DNA from: Methylophilaceae bacterium
GTDB lineage: Bacteria; Pseudomonadota; Gammaproteobacteria; Burkholderiales; Methylophilaceae
Direction: 5' to 3'
Length of the DNA: 64,000 bases
NCBI GenBank assembly: GCA_027488395.1
Contig: JAIYBT010000021.1
Span: forward strand, 1 to 64,000
Both the position numbers and the translations under genes were made by a program. Each line of letters opens with the position of its first letter. The stretch's first letter is position 1. The notes beneath the pieces are model-generated. The model did not search any database and had not been told where the DNA came from. It was given only the letters and a program-made list of their open reading frames with translations. Of this stretch, positions 25,479 to 35,091 are shown piece after piece.

Positions 25479-26582
25479 TCAAAACATCACAATTGCTGCC
25501 GTGGTGGCTGTTAAGCTGTCGTTATCAAAGCGATTGCCTTGTTGAAAAATGCGGTCTCTACTATGAAATTTTCTCACTTCAGTGCGTATCGCAACATGTT
25601 TTGTAAATTTGTAATCTAGGTTTGCTGAATAACTCCATGTACTAAATCCGTTCGGTGTATCGGTGGAAATAATGACTTGATCTTTATCTTGATAATATTC
25701 AACTCTGGCCGCCAGGCTTAGTTTTTCTGAATATTGATATTGGGTAATGATGATGGGTGATAACCAAACATTGTAACTTTGACTGTTTCTTTCAGCTTGT
25801 TCAGCGCCAATATCGAATCCAGCAATCATCCCCCAATGATCGTTTATTTGGTATTGACCATACAAGTGATGAAAATATCGTATTCTTCTGTCCTGGTCTG
25901 ATTTGTCATTCCCAATAAAAGAGCTGCTATTGAGGGTGAGTTTTGCATGAGGTCTATAGGTGAGTTGATGACCTATTGAGAGTGATGAATTGCCATTTGG
26001 CCGTTGAATGCGCTGCCAACCATTTAAAATCAAACCACTGGCATACCATTTGCCATCCTCTGAAGTATATGAAAGCTTTACGCCTGTTTCAAAATAGGGT
26101 GAGTTATCAGCAAGCATGCTTCTGGTCACGGTCCAGTTATCAAGACCAATCGCACTTTCAAATCCAATATGGGACGGCATAACGCCTGCATCTAACCAAA
26201 GATTTTCGCTCAGTTTAAATCCAATGTTGGCTTCAAATATTTTTTGCAAGTCTTTAGGTTCAGCAACATAATTTGCACGCATGTAAGTGCCAGAACCTAA
26301 AGCAAGATTTGCACGTACTCTATCAGTAGTTAGATTGGCTTTAATCAAGCCTAAGTTAATGCTGGGCTTGCCAACGGCATTATGGCTGTATGTAAAGCTT
26401 GGCCTTGCATCCTTTGTGGCGTCATTAACATCATGCAAATAGTAGGTTTCTAAGTAACCGCTGATATTAATCTTACTTTCATCACTCATATTGATTGAGT
26501 CTGCAAGGGCATTATGGCTACTTAGAAGCAATAATGAGAAAAAACTACGTGCAATATGATGATTAAAATAATTGGCTATCAT
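25479..26582 (-). CDS. Outer-membrane beta-barrel porin, BBP2-like
   Basis: A 367-aa exported protein resembling the putative beta-barrel porin-2 family. The N-terminus is signal-like (SFFSLLLLSSHNALA) and the mature part is alternating aromatic strands ending in a terminal phenylalanine (AAIVMF), the usual outer-membrane insertion signal. Phrases such as SGYLETYYLHDVND, RPSFTYSHNAVGKPSINLGL and LALGSGTYMRANYVAEP are typical. The ATG at 26582 is preferred to one 21 codons upstream inside kup; SD is weak. It follows kup by 40 bp on the same strand, so it may be cotranscribed and serve as a cation or solute channel. That role is inference. Confidence 0.78.
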   Translation of the reverse strand: MIANYFNHHIARSFFSLLLLSSHNALADSINMSDESKINISGYLETYYLHDVNDATKDARPSFTYSHNAVGKPSINLGLIKANLTTDRVRANLALGSGTYMRANYVAEPKDLQKIFEANIGFKLSENLWLDAGVMPSHIGFESAIGLDNWTVTRSMLADNSPYFETGVKLSYTSEDGKWYASGLILNGWQRIQRPNGNSSLSIGHQLTYRPHAKLTLNSSSFIGNDKSDQDRRIRYFHHLYGQYQINDHWGMIAGFDIGAEQAERNSQSYNVWLSPIIITQYQYSEKLSLAARVEYYQDKDQVIISTDTPNGFSTWSYSANLDYKFTKHVAIRTEVRKFHSRDRIFQQGNRFDNDSLTATTAAIVMF

Positions 26583-26622
26583 GACGCTTAGCAGATCATT
26601 GAATGCGGATGCTTGATGATAT

Positions 26623-28491
26623 TTATATGTGAACACGTGAACCAAGTTCTATTACGCTGTTACTGGGGATATTGAAATAATCAACGATGCTGCCAGCATT
26701 GCGTGACATTAGGCTGAATAAATCATCGCGCCATTTAGCCATGGCACCGCCATGCCCAGAAATGATTGTTTCTCGGCTTACAAAATATGAGGTGGTGAAC
26801 GGTTCAAAGGAAAATCCTGCGATGTTCGATTGTGAAAGAGCTAGCGGGATATCGGGCATTTGCATAAATCCATAATGCAATTTGATTTGCCAAAACCCTG
26901 CGCCAATGTTCATGACCTCACAACGCGCATGCGCTGGTACATGTGGAATGTCAGCATAGTTGACGGTGATAATCAAATTGATGCTGTGCAGTACTTGGTT
27001 GTGTTTTAGGTTATGTAATAAAGCTTGTGGCACTGTATCCAGATTGGCATTTAGGTATACAGCGGTGCGCTCAATTTTAGGGATTCGGCTATGCGATAAG
27101 CTTTGAATAAATGTCTCCATTTTTGGGTCATCCTCATGGATTTTTTCCAGCAAGATTTGCCTGCCTTGACGCCAAGTCCACATCATAATGACAAGGCCAA
27201 TCGCTAAGGCGATGGGAAACCAGCCACCATTAAAAAACTTCACCGAGCAAGACGCCAACAATAAAATATCAAGGCATATAAAAACACTGGTTGCACTGAT
27301 TGCAACCCATAGTGGGTATTTCCAAATATTACGCACTACAAAATAAGTCAATATTGAGGTAATGAGCATGGTTCCAGTCACGGCAATCCCATAAGCTGCG
27401 GCAATGGCTGAAGAATTTTTAAAAGCCAGTACTGTTAGGATGACGGCGAAAAGCAATATCCAGTTAATGGCGGGAATATAAATTTGCCCAGATTCTTTGG
27501 CCGAAGTATGAAGAATTTTCATTCTGGGTAAAAAGCCAAGCTGAATCGCCTGCCGTGTAATGGAGTAAGCCCCAGAGATCACCGCTTGTGAGGCAATGAT
27601 TGTTGCTAGGGTGGATAAAATAACTGAGGGTATCAATAGACTAGGCGGAAATGATAAATAAAATGGATTGGTCACGGCTTCAGGATGCGCCAAGAGTAAT
27701 GCCCCTTGACCAAAGTAGTTAAGCGCTAAACCTGGCAGTACCAAACAAGACCACGCAATACGAATGGCAGGGCGACCAAAATGTCCCATGTCTGCATAGA
27801 GTGCTTCAGCCCCTGTCATGGCTAAGACCACTGCACCAATGGCTAAAAATACACCAGCACCTCTATCGGCAAAAAACTGCAAGGCATACATTGGGTTGAG
27901 CGCATGCAAAATCTCGGGCGCTTTGATGATATGCGTTATACCAACAATGCCTAATGTTAAGAACCAAATTACGACGATGGGCCCAAAAAACTTTCCTACT
28001 TTTGCGGTGCCTTTTTTCTGCAAAATAAACAAGCCAATTAAAATTGCGATTGAAATGGGTAGGACGTATTGGGTCAGCGTAGGGGTGATTAATGATAGGC
28101 CTTCAACGGCTGAAAGGACGGAAATAGCCGGCGTTAATATGCTATCCCCATAAAACAATGCTGCGCCAAAAACGCCTAGCGCGAACAAGATTGTTTTTGT
28201 GCGGTGGTGTTGCACAGAGGAAGCCGCTAAGGCAAGTAATGCCATGACGCCACCTTCCCCCTTGTTATCAGCGCGGAGTACCAGTAAGACATATTTGAGT
28301 GTTACGACAAACATCAGCGCCCAAAAAATAGCAGATATCGCGCCCAAAATATTGAGATGCGTTAACGCGATGCCCGTCGATTCTCCAAAAATTTCTTTGA
28401 CGGTGTACAGTGGACTGGTGCCAATATCGCCATAAACAACACCAATGGCACCCAGTGTCAGGGCGGCTAGGCCTTTAGATGATTGACGCAT
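26623..28491 (-). CDS. kup: Low-affinity potassium uptake transporter Kup
   Basis: A 622-aa inner-membrane K+/H+ symporter of the Kup/HAK/KT family. It opens with LAALTLGAIGVVYGDIGTSPLYTVKEIF, the hallmark, and shows 12 transmembrane segments followed by a cytoplasmic C-terminal domain of about 170 residues. Length is normal. The ATG at 28489-28491 has GAGGG upstream and matches family starts. Upstream lie a KdpE/KdpD-like pair on the same strand, and the 81-bp gap holds an 11-bp-phased direct repeat, so kup rather than kdpFABC may be the regulated potassium transporter here. A porin gene follows. Confidence 0.95.
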   Translation of the reverse strand: MRQSSKGLAALTLGAIGVVYGDIGTSPLYTVKEIFGESTGIALTHLNILGAISAIFWALMFVVTLKYVLLVLRADNKGEGGVMALLALAASSVQHHRTKTILFALGVFGAALFYGDSILTPAISVLSAVEGLSLITPTLTQYVLPISIAILIGLFILQKKGTAKVGKFFGPIVVIWFLTLGIVGITHIIKAPEILHALNPMYALQFFADRGAGVFLAIGAVVLAMTGAEALYADMGHFGRPAIRIAWSCLVLPGLALNYFGQGALLLAHPEAVTNPFYLSFPPSLLIPSVILSTLATIIASQAVISGAYSITRQAIQLGFLPRMKILHTSAKESGQIYIPAINWILLFAVILTVLAFKNSSAIAAAYGIAVTGTMLITSILTYFVVRNIWKYPLWVAISATSVFICLDILLLASCSVKFFNGGWFPIALAIGLVIMMWTWRQGRQILLEKIHEDDPKMETFIQSLSHSRIPKIERTAVYLNANLDTVPQALLHNLKHNQVLHSINLIITVNYADIPHVPAHARCEVMNIGAGFWQIKLHYGFMQMPDIPLALSQSNIAGFSFEPFTTSYFVSRETIISGHGGAMAKWRDDLFSLMSRNAGSIVDYFNIPSNSVIELGSRVHI

Positions 28492-28532
28492 GTTGTGACC
28501 CTCATATAAATATTGTGAGTATTCCAACATTG

Positions 28533-28551
28533 ATCACATATCAATCACATA
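28533..28551 (-). promoter_or_regulatory. Candidate response-regulator site upstream of kup
   Basis: On the minus strand TATGTGAT occurs twice with 3 nt between (28544-28551 and 28533-28540), an 11-bp period. OmpR-family regulators such as KdpE bind tandem direct repeats of this spacing. It lies 42 nt before the kup start. Confidence 0.5.
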
Positions 28552-28572
28552 AACATCGTGTAAAAGTAAAAA

Positions 28573-29262
28573 TTAGATGGCAGCTAATCGATACCCAATA
28601 CCCGGTTCAGTCAGAATGAATCTGGGGGTGGCTGGATTTTCCTCGATCCTTGCACGTAGCCTACCCATATGGATGCGTAAATAGTGAATATCATCGACAT
28701 ACTCGCTCCCCCAAACGGCACTCAGTAAATGCCGATGAGAGAATGCTTTTCCAGGTTTTTTAGCCAACTCAAGCAAGAGTTTGAATTCAATCGGGGTTAA
28801 ATGTAATGGCAAGTTTTTGAGCTTGATGGCTTGATTTTCCAAATCAATCGTTAAATCACCCACTTCGTAAACATGATCTCTTAAGCTCATCATAGAACTT
28901 CGTTTTAGATGTACACGAATACGTGCTAACAGCTCTTCGATGCCAAATGGTTTGGCTAAGTAATCGTCTGCACCCAAATCAAAACACTTTACTTTTTCAG
29001 TCTCTAAATGCCTGGCTGATAACACAATAATAGGCAAATCTGAGTAAGCGCGAATGTGGGGTATCAAGCTTGAGCCGTCCCCGTCAGGGAGTGATAAATC
29101 CAAAATAGTTAATATGGGTTTATTGGTCGTCAAATGCGCTGTCGCGCTTTCAAGCGTCGGCATGCATTGCACTTTGTAAGCATTTAATCTAAGGCTAGAC
29201 TGCAAAAATTGACTAATTTCTGCATCGTCCTCCACAACCAAAATGTATGGGTTATCCAACAT
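28573..29262 (-). CDS. kdpE: KdpE-like response regulator
   Basis: A 229-aa OmpR-family regulator. The receiver domain has the acidic pair EDD at 11-13, phospho-acceptor Asp55 (ILDLSLPDGDG) and the conserved Lys in DYLAKPFG near 105. The winged-helix domain (LTPIEFKLLLELAKKPGKAF, then YLRIHMGRLRARIE and EPGIGYRL) matches KdpE best among known regulators. Its start overlaps the kinase gene by 11 bp, so they are one unit. The usual targets kdpFABC are absent here; kup follows at once. The likely job is to switch on kup and perhaps the porin under potassium limitation. Confidence 0.86.
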   Translation of the reverse strand: MLDNPYILVVEDDAEISQFLQSSLRLNAYKVQCMPTLESATAHLTTNKPILTILDLSLPDGDGSSLIPHIRAYSDLPIIVLSARHLETEKVKCFDLGADDYLAKPFGIEELLARIRVHLKRSSMMSLRDHVYEVGDLTIDLENQAIKLKNLPLHLTPIEFKLLLELAKKPGKAFSHRHLLSAVWGSEYVDDIHYLRIHMGRLRARIEENPATPRFILTEPGIGYRLAAI

Positions 29263-30736
29263 GATCCAAGTGCATTCCTGGCTGCGTAAAAATTAAACTC
29301 ACTTTAGCGCCTTGAGATTGTTCATTAACGAAGCATAACGATGCATCATGCAATTTTGCAATAGCCAACACAATTGGTAGTCCTAAACCAAAGCCTTTAG
29401 GCCTTGTCGAGGAAAATGTTTCAATCATACTTGCATTAAAACCTTCACTAAATCCTTTGCCATGATCAGCTACGCTAATCATTATTTTGCTATCAAGGTG
29501 TGCCACCTCGATGTGAATTGGCGATAAAGAAGTTTTATTTTCTTCGTTCGCTTGAATTGCATTCACTACTAAATTATTCAAAGCTAAAACTAATAAGTCA
29601 TGGTTTGCCTTAATGAATAGGTCAGCATGATTGCTTTTTACAATAAATGTTACTTTTGATTCGTGCTGATATAAGTCCACGATGCTCGCAATAATCTCAT
29701 CGGGTGAAAGAAGCGTCATTGCAATAGTCTGTTTTGAAACAGATGCTAAACGCACTAAAGACAGTATATTCTCTGTCGTTCTTGCTAAGTGTTTTGCCTG
29801 TGAATTGATAATATTGGTCAGCTGACGCATGTCAGCATGATTCATGATTAAATCAGTTTGATTTAGCGTGGTTGCTGCTCCAAGGATTGAAGTCAGTGGT
29901 GTGCGCATGTCATGTGCAATCGAAGCTAGCAGAGTGCTTTTGATTGAGGCTTCTTGCGCCTGTTGCTCCACACACTGCATTTTTTCTCTTTGTAATAGTT
30001 GCTGGTACGCCGCAGAAATTTGGCTGGTTGCGAGCTTTACGGTTTCTATTGTATTCGCTGTTACACCAGCGTCTAGATTGGGTATGAAGACGACAGGGTC
30101 ATTACTTGATAACCGATTAAAAGGTACTATCCAGTAATCAGCATCGGGCCAGTTTTCAGTGCCTGCCCCAAGCATTTTACCGTTCGCTTTTACCCATACG
30201 ATTGCGTTGATATGCTCAGCACTTAACTTAAAATCACCTTTTAACAAAGACTCCTCTTTTATAATAAAAATTGGGTGATCAAACATGGACTGAAACCAGT
30301 CTTGGCTTTGGACCAAAAGTGCTGAGGTGTGCTCAGCTAACCCTAATTTTTCTGCAAGTAGTCTAAGCATATTCGCACGTGAGTATGCTTCATTTAATTT
30401 GATGGTTTCGAGTTTTAAGCGTTTTACTAATGAAGAAACCACCATAGAAACCACTAGAAAACTCATTAGACTCGCCCATGAAGCAACATGGGCAACCTGA
30501 AAAGTAAACTTGGGCTCTACAAAAAAATAATTGAGTATCAGGAAGCTAGACAGTGCAACCAACACTGATAACTCAGTTGAAAAGTAATAGGCAACACAAA
30601 CAACAAGCAGTAAATACAGCATCGAAATGCCAGTAAAACCTAAACTACCGTAGCATTGAACCGCGCTCAATGTAATGACGGAAATAATCACAAGTAATAT
30701 AAACAGTTTTTTTAATCGTGTGTGCAAGGCGGACAT
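29252..30736 (-). CDS. kdpD: KdpD-like histidine kinase lacking the N-terminal sensor domain
   Basis: A 494-aa inner-membrane kinase that corresponds to the C-terminal half of KdpD. It starts at the DUF4118 four-helix membrane block (residues about 11-105), followed by a short GAF-like linker (130-240), HisKA with phospho-His275 (ASIAHDMRTPLTS), and the ATPase with N, G and F boxes (NNLVVNAIQAN, DHGKGFSEG, FGLGLPIV). The about 380-residue KdpD plus Usp region found in full-length proteins (about 900 aa) is absent. No upstream ORF restores it: the 30737-31105 gap is not coding. Either the signal is read by the membrane and linker domains, or another protein supplies the missing part. Confidence 0.85.
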   Translation of the reverse strand: MSALHTRLKKLFILLVIISVITLSAVQCYGSLGFTGISMLYLLLVVCVAYYFSTELSVLVALSSFLILNYFFVEPKFTFQVAHVASWASLMSFLVVSMVVSSLVKRLKLETIKLNEAYSRANMLRLLAEKLGLAEHTSALLVQSQDWFQSMFDHPIFIIKEESLLKGDFKLSAEHINAIVWVKANGKMLGAGTENWPDADYWIVPFNRLSSNDPVVFIPNLDAGVTANTIETVKLATSQISAAYQQLLQREKMQCVEQQAQEASIKSTLLASIAHDMRTPLTSILGAATTLNQTDLIMNHADMRQLTNIINSQAKHLARTTENILSLVRLASVSKQTIAMTLLSPDEIIASIVDLYQHESKVTFIVKSNHADLFIKANHDLLVLALNNLVVNAIQANEENKTSLSPIHIEVAHLDSKIMISVADHGKGFSEGFNASMIETFSSTRPKGFGLGLPIVLAIAKLHDASLCFVNEQSQGAKVSLIFTQPGMHLDHVG

Positions 30737-31105
30737 ATCAATATGTTTGGAAATCGATGAGGTCAGCGAAGTGGAGAGGGTGAGTATCGATTGATTTTCA
30801 AGCGCATATTTTTTTCTAATTGCTCAGTCGCCGCTTTGTGCAAGTTGTTTGTAACCAGGGTTTGGTAAAGTGGCTTGTTTAAATGCCTTTGGTTTAATTG
30901 CGCTGTCATTGCGTTTGGCCATGCGTATATTGATGCATGTATCTTTTAAGGCGATTTATGACGCCGCCTGCAACATATGTTTTTAATACCCTTTATATCA
31001 GTCATACTTTTTCACGACCTTGCTGACGGCTCACAATCAAAGCATGTGCATCACTTATCACGCAGACAATCCCCAAAAATATAGCGATTGAAATGTTTGC
31101 GACGG
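30737..31105. other. 369-bp intergenic region, no gene seen
   Basis: Separates phoH and the KdpD-like kinase. It should hold the promoter of the potassium cluster; no strong -10/-35 pair stands out. GGCG (30953-30956) and CGCC (30962-30965) form a small dyad. No remnant of a KdpD N-terminal domain can be read in any frame. Confidence 0.6.
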
Positions 31106-32053
31106 CTAATCCTTTTGTCCAGTCTGCTCGTATTTTTCATAGGCATTAATAATTTTTTGTACCAATGGGTGCCGCACCACGTCTTGTGACAGGAAGTGGG
31201 TAAAGGCAATGCCTTTAACGTCTTTAAGGATTTTTTGCGCTTCGACTAAGCCGCTTTTTTGGTGGCGTTGTAAGTCGATTTGCGTGACATCGCCCGTGAT
31301 CACGGCTTTGGTGCCAAAGCCGATGCGGGTTAAAAACATTTTCATTTGTTCGGGCGTGGTGTTTTGCGCTTCATCCAAAATAATAAAGCTTTGGTTTAGG
31401 GTGCGGCCGCGCATGTAGGCGAGCGGGGCGACTTCAATGGCGCCGCGTTCAAACATTTTGTTGACGGTGTCGTAACCGGCTAAATCATATAGGGCGTCGT
31501 ATAGCGGGCGGAGGTAGGGGTCAACTTTTTGGTTAAGGTCACCCGGTAAAAAGCCTAAGCGCTCGCCTGCTTCTACGGCTGGGCGGACCAATACAATGCG
31601 TTTGACGCGGTCGCGGGTCATGGCGTCGACGGCACTGGCCACGGCTAAATAGGTTTTACCCGTCCCGGCGGGGCCGATGCCAAAGCTAATGTCATGGTCT
31701 TGAATTTGTTGTAAGTAGCTCACTTGGCGTGGGGTGCGACCATGCAAATCACCGCGGCGGGTCATGAGGCTAGGCATGTGGCTGGTGACTTGCTCGGGCT
31801 TGAGTTTGTCGATCTCCACCAAGCCGAGCTGGATATCTTCTAGCTCGATAGGTTTTTTAGAGCGCGCATAAAAGGTTTCTAGCATTTGCGCGCCTAGCCG
31901 CATATTGCTTTGCGTGCCGCTTAAATAAAAGGTACTGCCACGACGGTTAATCTCAATCTCTAAGCCATTGGCAAGCTGGCGGATATTTTCATCCAACGGC
32001 CCGCATAAATTGGCGAGCAGGGTGTTGTCTTCGGGGCTAAGGGTGATTTCCAT
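31106..32053 (-). CDS. phoH: PhoH-family ATPase
   Basis: A 315-aa PhoH-like P-loop ATPase (YbeZ type), linked to RNA metabolism and ribosome maturation together with YbeY. The Walker A motif GPAGTGKT is at 127-134 and Walker B FIILDEAQN near 215-225. An N-terminal PhoH-N region precedes it. It lies 110 bp downstream of miaB on the same strand, the usual miaB-phoH order. The normal third gene ybeY is not next; it is found at 46136. GAAAGA precedes the ATG. Confidence 0.93.
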   Translation of the reverse strand: MEITLSPEDNTLLANLCGPLDENIRQLANGLEIEINRRGSTFYLSGTQSNMRLGAQMLETFYARSKKPIELEDIQLGLVEIDKLKPEQVTSHMPSLMTRRGDLHGRTPRQVSYLQQIQDHDISFGIGPAGTGKTYLAVASAVDAMTRDRVKRIVLVRPAVEAGERLGFLPGDLNQKVDPYLRPLYDALYDLAGYDTVNKMFERGAIEVAPLAYMRGRTLNQSFIILDEAQNTTPEQMKMFLTRIGFGTKAVITGDVTQIDLQRHQKSGLVEAQKILKDVKGIAFTHFLSQDVVRHPLVQKIINAYEKYEQTGQKD

Positions 32054-32163
32054 GCAGGTCTTTCAATCTTGTTTGCGGGTGGTCAATGCGAACGCTTGCT
32101 GTTGGTCAATTTAGTGTGGGGTTGGTTGCATTGTGGGCATGAACGCGCTGTGTCGCGCACCGT

Positions 32164-33507
32164 TTAGTCAGTGATAATTTCACCGACTAAACGGTGCGCG
32201 TTGTAGACATCGGTGATTTTGACGCGCACCATTTGGTGGATATACCTGGCATCAGCCGCAATATCCACCACGCGACCATTATCCGTTTTGCCCGCGAGTA
32301 AGTTGGGGTCTTTCCAAGAGGGGCCATCAATCAGCACCCGTTGTATGCTGCCTAACATGGCACGGCTAATGGCATCGCCAATGGTTTCATTTTCAGTTTG
32401 TAGTTGTTTTAGCCATGCGGCTTTGGTGGCATGGTCAACGCTGTCTTCTAAGTAACTGGCCGGGGTACCCGGGCGCGGGCTATATAAAAAGCTAAAGCTA
32501 TAATCAAAGCCAATGTCGCGTTGTAGTTTTAGGGTAGCTTGAAAGTCTTTTTCGGTTTCACCCGGAAACCCAACAATAATGTCGGTGGTGATGGTAAGCG
32601 CTGGGTTAGCCGTTTTGAGTTTGCGTACCAACCCTTTAAATTGTAGGGCAGTGTAGTTGCGCTTCATCGCCATTAAAATGCGGTCACTGCCCGCTTGTAC
32701 CGGCAGGTGCAGTTGATTGGCCAGTTTGGGTAAGTTGGCGTGGCAAGCAATCAAGCGCTCGTTCATTTCGTTGGGGTGGCTGGTTGTGTAACGTAGCCGT
32801 TCAATCTGTGGAATCTCGGCGATGGTTTCAAGTAACAGCGCTAAATCTGCCTCAACCCCTTGGTAGTCAGCGCGGTAGGCGTTGACGTTTTGACCGAGCA
32901 GGGTGATTTCTTTCACGCCTTGTTCGGCCAATTGGATAGCCTCGGTCAAAATATCTTCAAATGGCCGCGAAAACTCTTCACCGCGGGTGTAGGGCACCAC
33001 ACAAAAACTGCAATATTTGCTGCAGCCTTCCATGATGCTTAAATAAGCCGTCGCGCCTTCGATTTTAGGGGGCGGCAAGTGATCAAACTTTTCGATTTCG
33101 GGAAAGCTAATATCCACCTGTGCGCGATTGTGCGTTTGCTTGGCTTTAATCAGCTCGGGCAAGCGGTGCAAGGTTTGTGGGCCAAATACCACATCGACAT
33201 ACGGCGCGCGTTTTAAAATGGCATCGCCTTCTTGACTGGCTACGCAGCCCCCCACCCCAATCACTAAGTTAGGATTTTTGGCCTTGAGTGGAATCATACG
33301 GCCTAGGTGGCTAAACACTTTTTCTTCGGCTTTTTCGCGCACCGAGCAGGTGTTGAGAACGATGACATCCGCTTCTTCCATGTTGTCGGTTTGCGTCATG
33401 CCCTCGTGTTCGCGCATCACATCGACCATACGTGACGCGTCATATTCGTTCATCTGACAGCCAAATGATTTGATAAAGATTTTTTTGCCAGACTCTGGGG
33501 CGCTCAT
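32164..33507 (-). CDS. miaB: tRNA-2-methylthio-N6-dimethylallyladenosine synthase MiaB
   Basis: MiaB is a radical-SAM methylthiotransferase that converts i6A37 to ms2i6A37 in tRNAs reading UNN codons. The 447-aa protein begins [19 protein letters not shown], the UPF0004 domain with three Fe-S cysteines (FGCQMN, NTCSVR, GVGGCVA). The radical-SAM motif is [20 protein letters not shown] domain closes the protein ([22 protein letters not shown]). The ATG at 33505-33507 is preferred over a start 19 codons upstream, which would add a hydrophobic tail not seen in the family. Confidence 0.96.
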   Translation of the reverse strand: MSAPESGKKIFIKSFGCQMNEYDASRMVDVMREHEGMTQTDNMEEADVIVLNTCSVREKAEEKVFSHLGRMIPLKAKNPNLVIGVGGCVASQEGDAILKRAPYVDVVFGPQTLHRLPELIKAKQTHNRAQVDISFPEIEKFDHLPPPKIEGATAYLSIMEGCSKYCSFCVVPYTRGEEFSRPFEDILTEAIQLAEQGVKEITLLGQNVNAYRADYQGVEADLALLLETIAEIPQIERLRYTTSHPNEMNERLIACHANLPKLANQLHLPVQAGSDRILMAMKRNYTALQFKGLVRKLKTANPALTITTDIIVGFPGETEKDFQATLKLQRDIGFDYSFSFLYSPRPGTPASYLEDSVDHATKAAWLKQLQTENETIGDAISRAMLGSIQRVLIDGPSWKDPNLLAGKTDNGRVVDIAADARYIHQMVRVKITDVYNAHRLVGEIITD

Positions 33508-33631
33508 GCGGAGGAAATTTTCAATCAAAAACAATATTTTAGCGTATTTAGTCGTCACGAGCACTGGACATTACATGTATAGCAAAGCGCCAACCTCGCT
33601 ATCTACAGTAAAATAGCGTTTTGTTTTTGAA

Positions 33632-35035
33632 ATGTATGTGATGCAAGCCTTGCCGATTTTTATGAATATCGCCCATCGATTATGTATTGTGATCGGCGGG
33701 GGGGAAGTGGCGACGCGCAAAGTCACCATGTTGCTGAAAGCGCAAGGCGCAGTGACGGTGATTTCACCAGCGCTGGATCACGAGTTACAAGCCATGTTGG
33801 AGGCAGGGGAAATTCAGTATTTAGCCAGCACGTTTGCGCCCGAGCAGCTGACCAGTGCCTGTTTGGTGGTAGCCGCCACCGATGATGAGGCAGTCAATGA
33901 AGCGGTGTCGATTGCGGCTAAGCGCATGAATATTCCAGTGAATGTGGTGGATGCGCCAGCGTTGTGCACCTTTACCATGGGCTCGATTATTGACCGTAGC
34001 CCGGTGGTGATTGCGATATCCAGCGAGGGCAATGCGCCAGTGTTGGCGCGCTATATCCGCACTAAAATTGAATCGATGCTGCCAGCCGCTTATGGTCGTA
34101 TCGCCGGCATTGCTGGGGAGTTTCGTGACCAAGTCAAAGAAAAGTTCGCCACCACGCAAGCGCGACGCCGTTTCTGGGAGCGTATTTTAAATGGCCCTTT
34201 TGTTGAGCGCGTGTTGTCTGGTCAAGAGCATGCTGCAAGACAATTATTAGGTGAATTAATCGCACAAAGTGAAGACGCGCATACCGTAGGTGAGGTGTAT
34301 TTGGTGGGCGGCGGGCCGGGCGACCCCGACTTGCTGACTTTTCGGGCTTTGCGATTGATGCAGCAATGTGATGTTTGCGTATATGACAAATTGGTCAGCA
34401 AAGAGGTAATGGAATTGGTACGCCGCGATGCTGAGTTGGTTTTTGTCGGTAAATCGCGTGACCAACACACCATGCCACAAGAGGAAATCAATGCGTTGCT
34501 CGCCCGTTTGGCGCTAGAGGGTAAACGCGTGTTACGGCTTAAAGGTGGCGACCCATTTATTTTTGGGCGCGGCGGCGAGGAAATCGAAACCCTGATGCAA
34601 CATGGGGTGCCGTTTCAGGTCGTGCCAGGGATTACCGCAGCCAATGGCGTGTCTAGCTATGCGGGTATTCCGCTCACCCACCGCGATTATGCGCAAGCCT
34701 GCTTGTTTATCACCGGCCATTTAAAAGATGGCACGGTTGACCTCGATTGGCAAGCGATGGCGCGCCCTAATCAAACCGTGGTGATTTATATGGGCTTGGT
34801 CGGCTTGGCCGAAATTTGTCAGCAATTAATCGCACATGGCGTGTCACCGCACATGCCAGCGGCAGTGGTGCAACAAGGCACTACGCAAAAGCAACGGGTG
34901 GTGGTCTCTACCCTGAGTGATTTGGCCGCCGCGGTGGCCGAGGCCGGCTTAAAGCCACCCAGCTTGACTATCATTGGTGAGGTAGTGCAATTGCGTGAAC
35001 GATTGAATTGGTTTACGCCAATGCAAAGTGATTAA
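33632..35035 (+). CDS. cysG: Siroheme synthase, trifunctional
   Basis: A 467-aa CysG that makes sirohaem from uroporphyrinogen III. The N-terminal part is the precorrin-2 dehydrogenase / ferrochelatase (LPIFMNIAHRLCIVIGGGEVATRK with its NAD-binding Gly loop). The dimerisation domain follows (SEGNAPVLARYIRTKIE). The C-terminal part from about 215 is the SAM-dependent uroporphyrinogen methyltransferase (LVGGGPGDPDLLTFRALRL, LKGGDPFIFGRGGEE, VPGITAANG). All three regions look intact. The start is uncertain: 33632 and the in-frame ATG at 33641 both lack a clear SD. Sirohaem serves sulfite and nitrite reductases, which are not in the window. It is divergent from miaB. Confidence 0.95.
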   Translation: MYVMQALPIFMNIAHRLCIVIGGGEVATRKVTMLLKAQGAVTVISPALDHELQAMLEAGEIQYLASTFAPEQLTSACLVVAATDDEAVNEAVSIAAKRMNIPVNVVDAPALCTFTMGSIIDRSPVVIAISSEGNAPVLARYIRTKIESMLPAAYGRIAGIAGEFRDQVKEKFATTQARRRFWERILNGPFVERVLSGQEHAARQLLGELIAQSEDAHTVGEVYLVGGGPGDPDLLTFRALRLMQQCDVCVYDKLVSKEVMELVRRDAELVFVGKSRDQHTMPQEEINALLARLALEGKRVLRLKGGDPFIFGRGGEEIETLMQHGVPFQVVPGITAANGVSSYAGIPLTHRDYAQACLFITGHLKDGTVDLDWQAMARPNQTVVIYMGLVGLAEICQQLIAHGVSPHMPAAVVQQGTTQKQRVVVSTLSDLAAAVAEAGLKPPSLTIIGEVVQLRERLNWFTPMQSD

Positions 35036-35091
35036 CGCGGTGTGGGACTTTATTGGAATCCGCCCGTGGGTTGCTTGCCGAGCAGATCACT

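Noticed and set aside
25379-25606. 75-codon ORF on plus between GST and the porin
   Set aside because: No SD and no family features; overlaps the 3' end of the porin in antisense.
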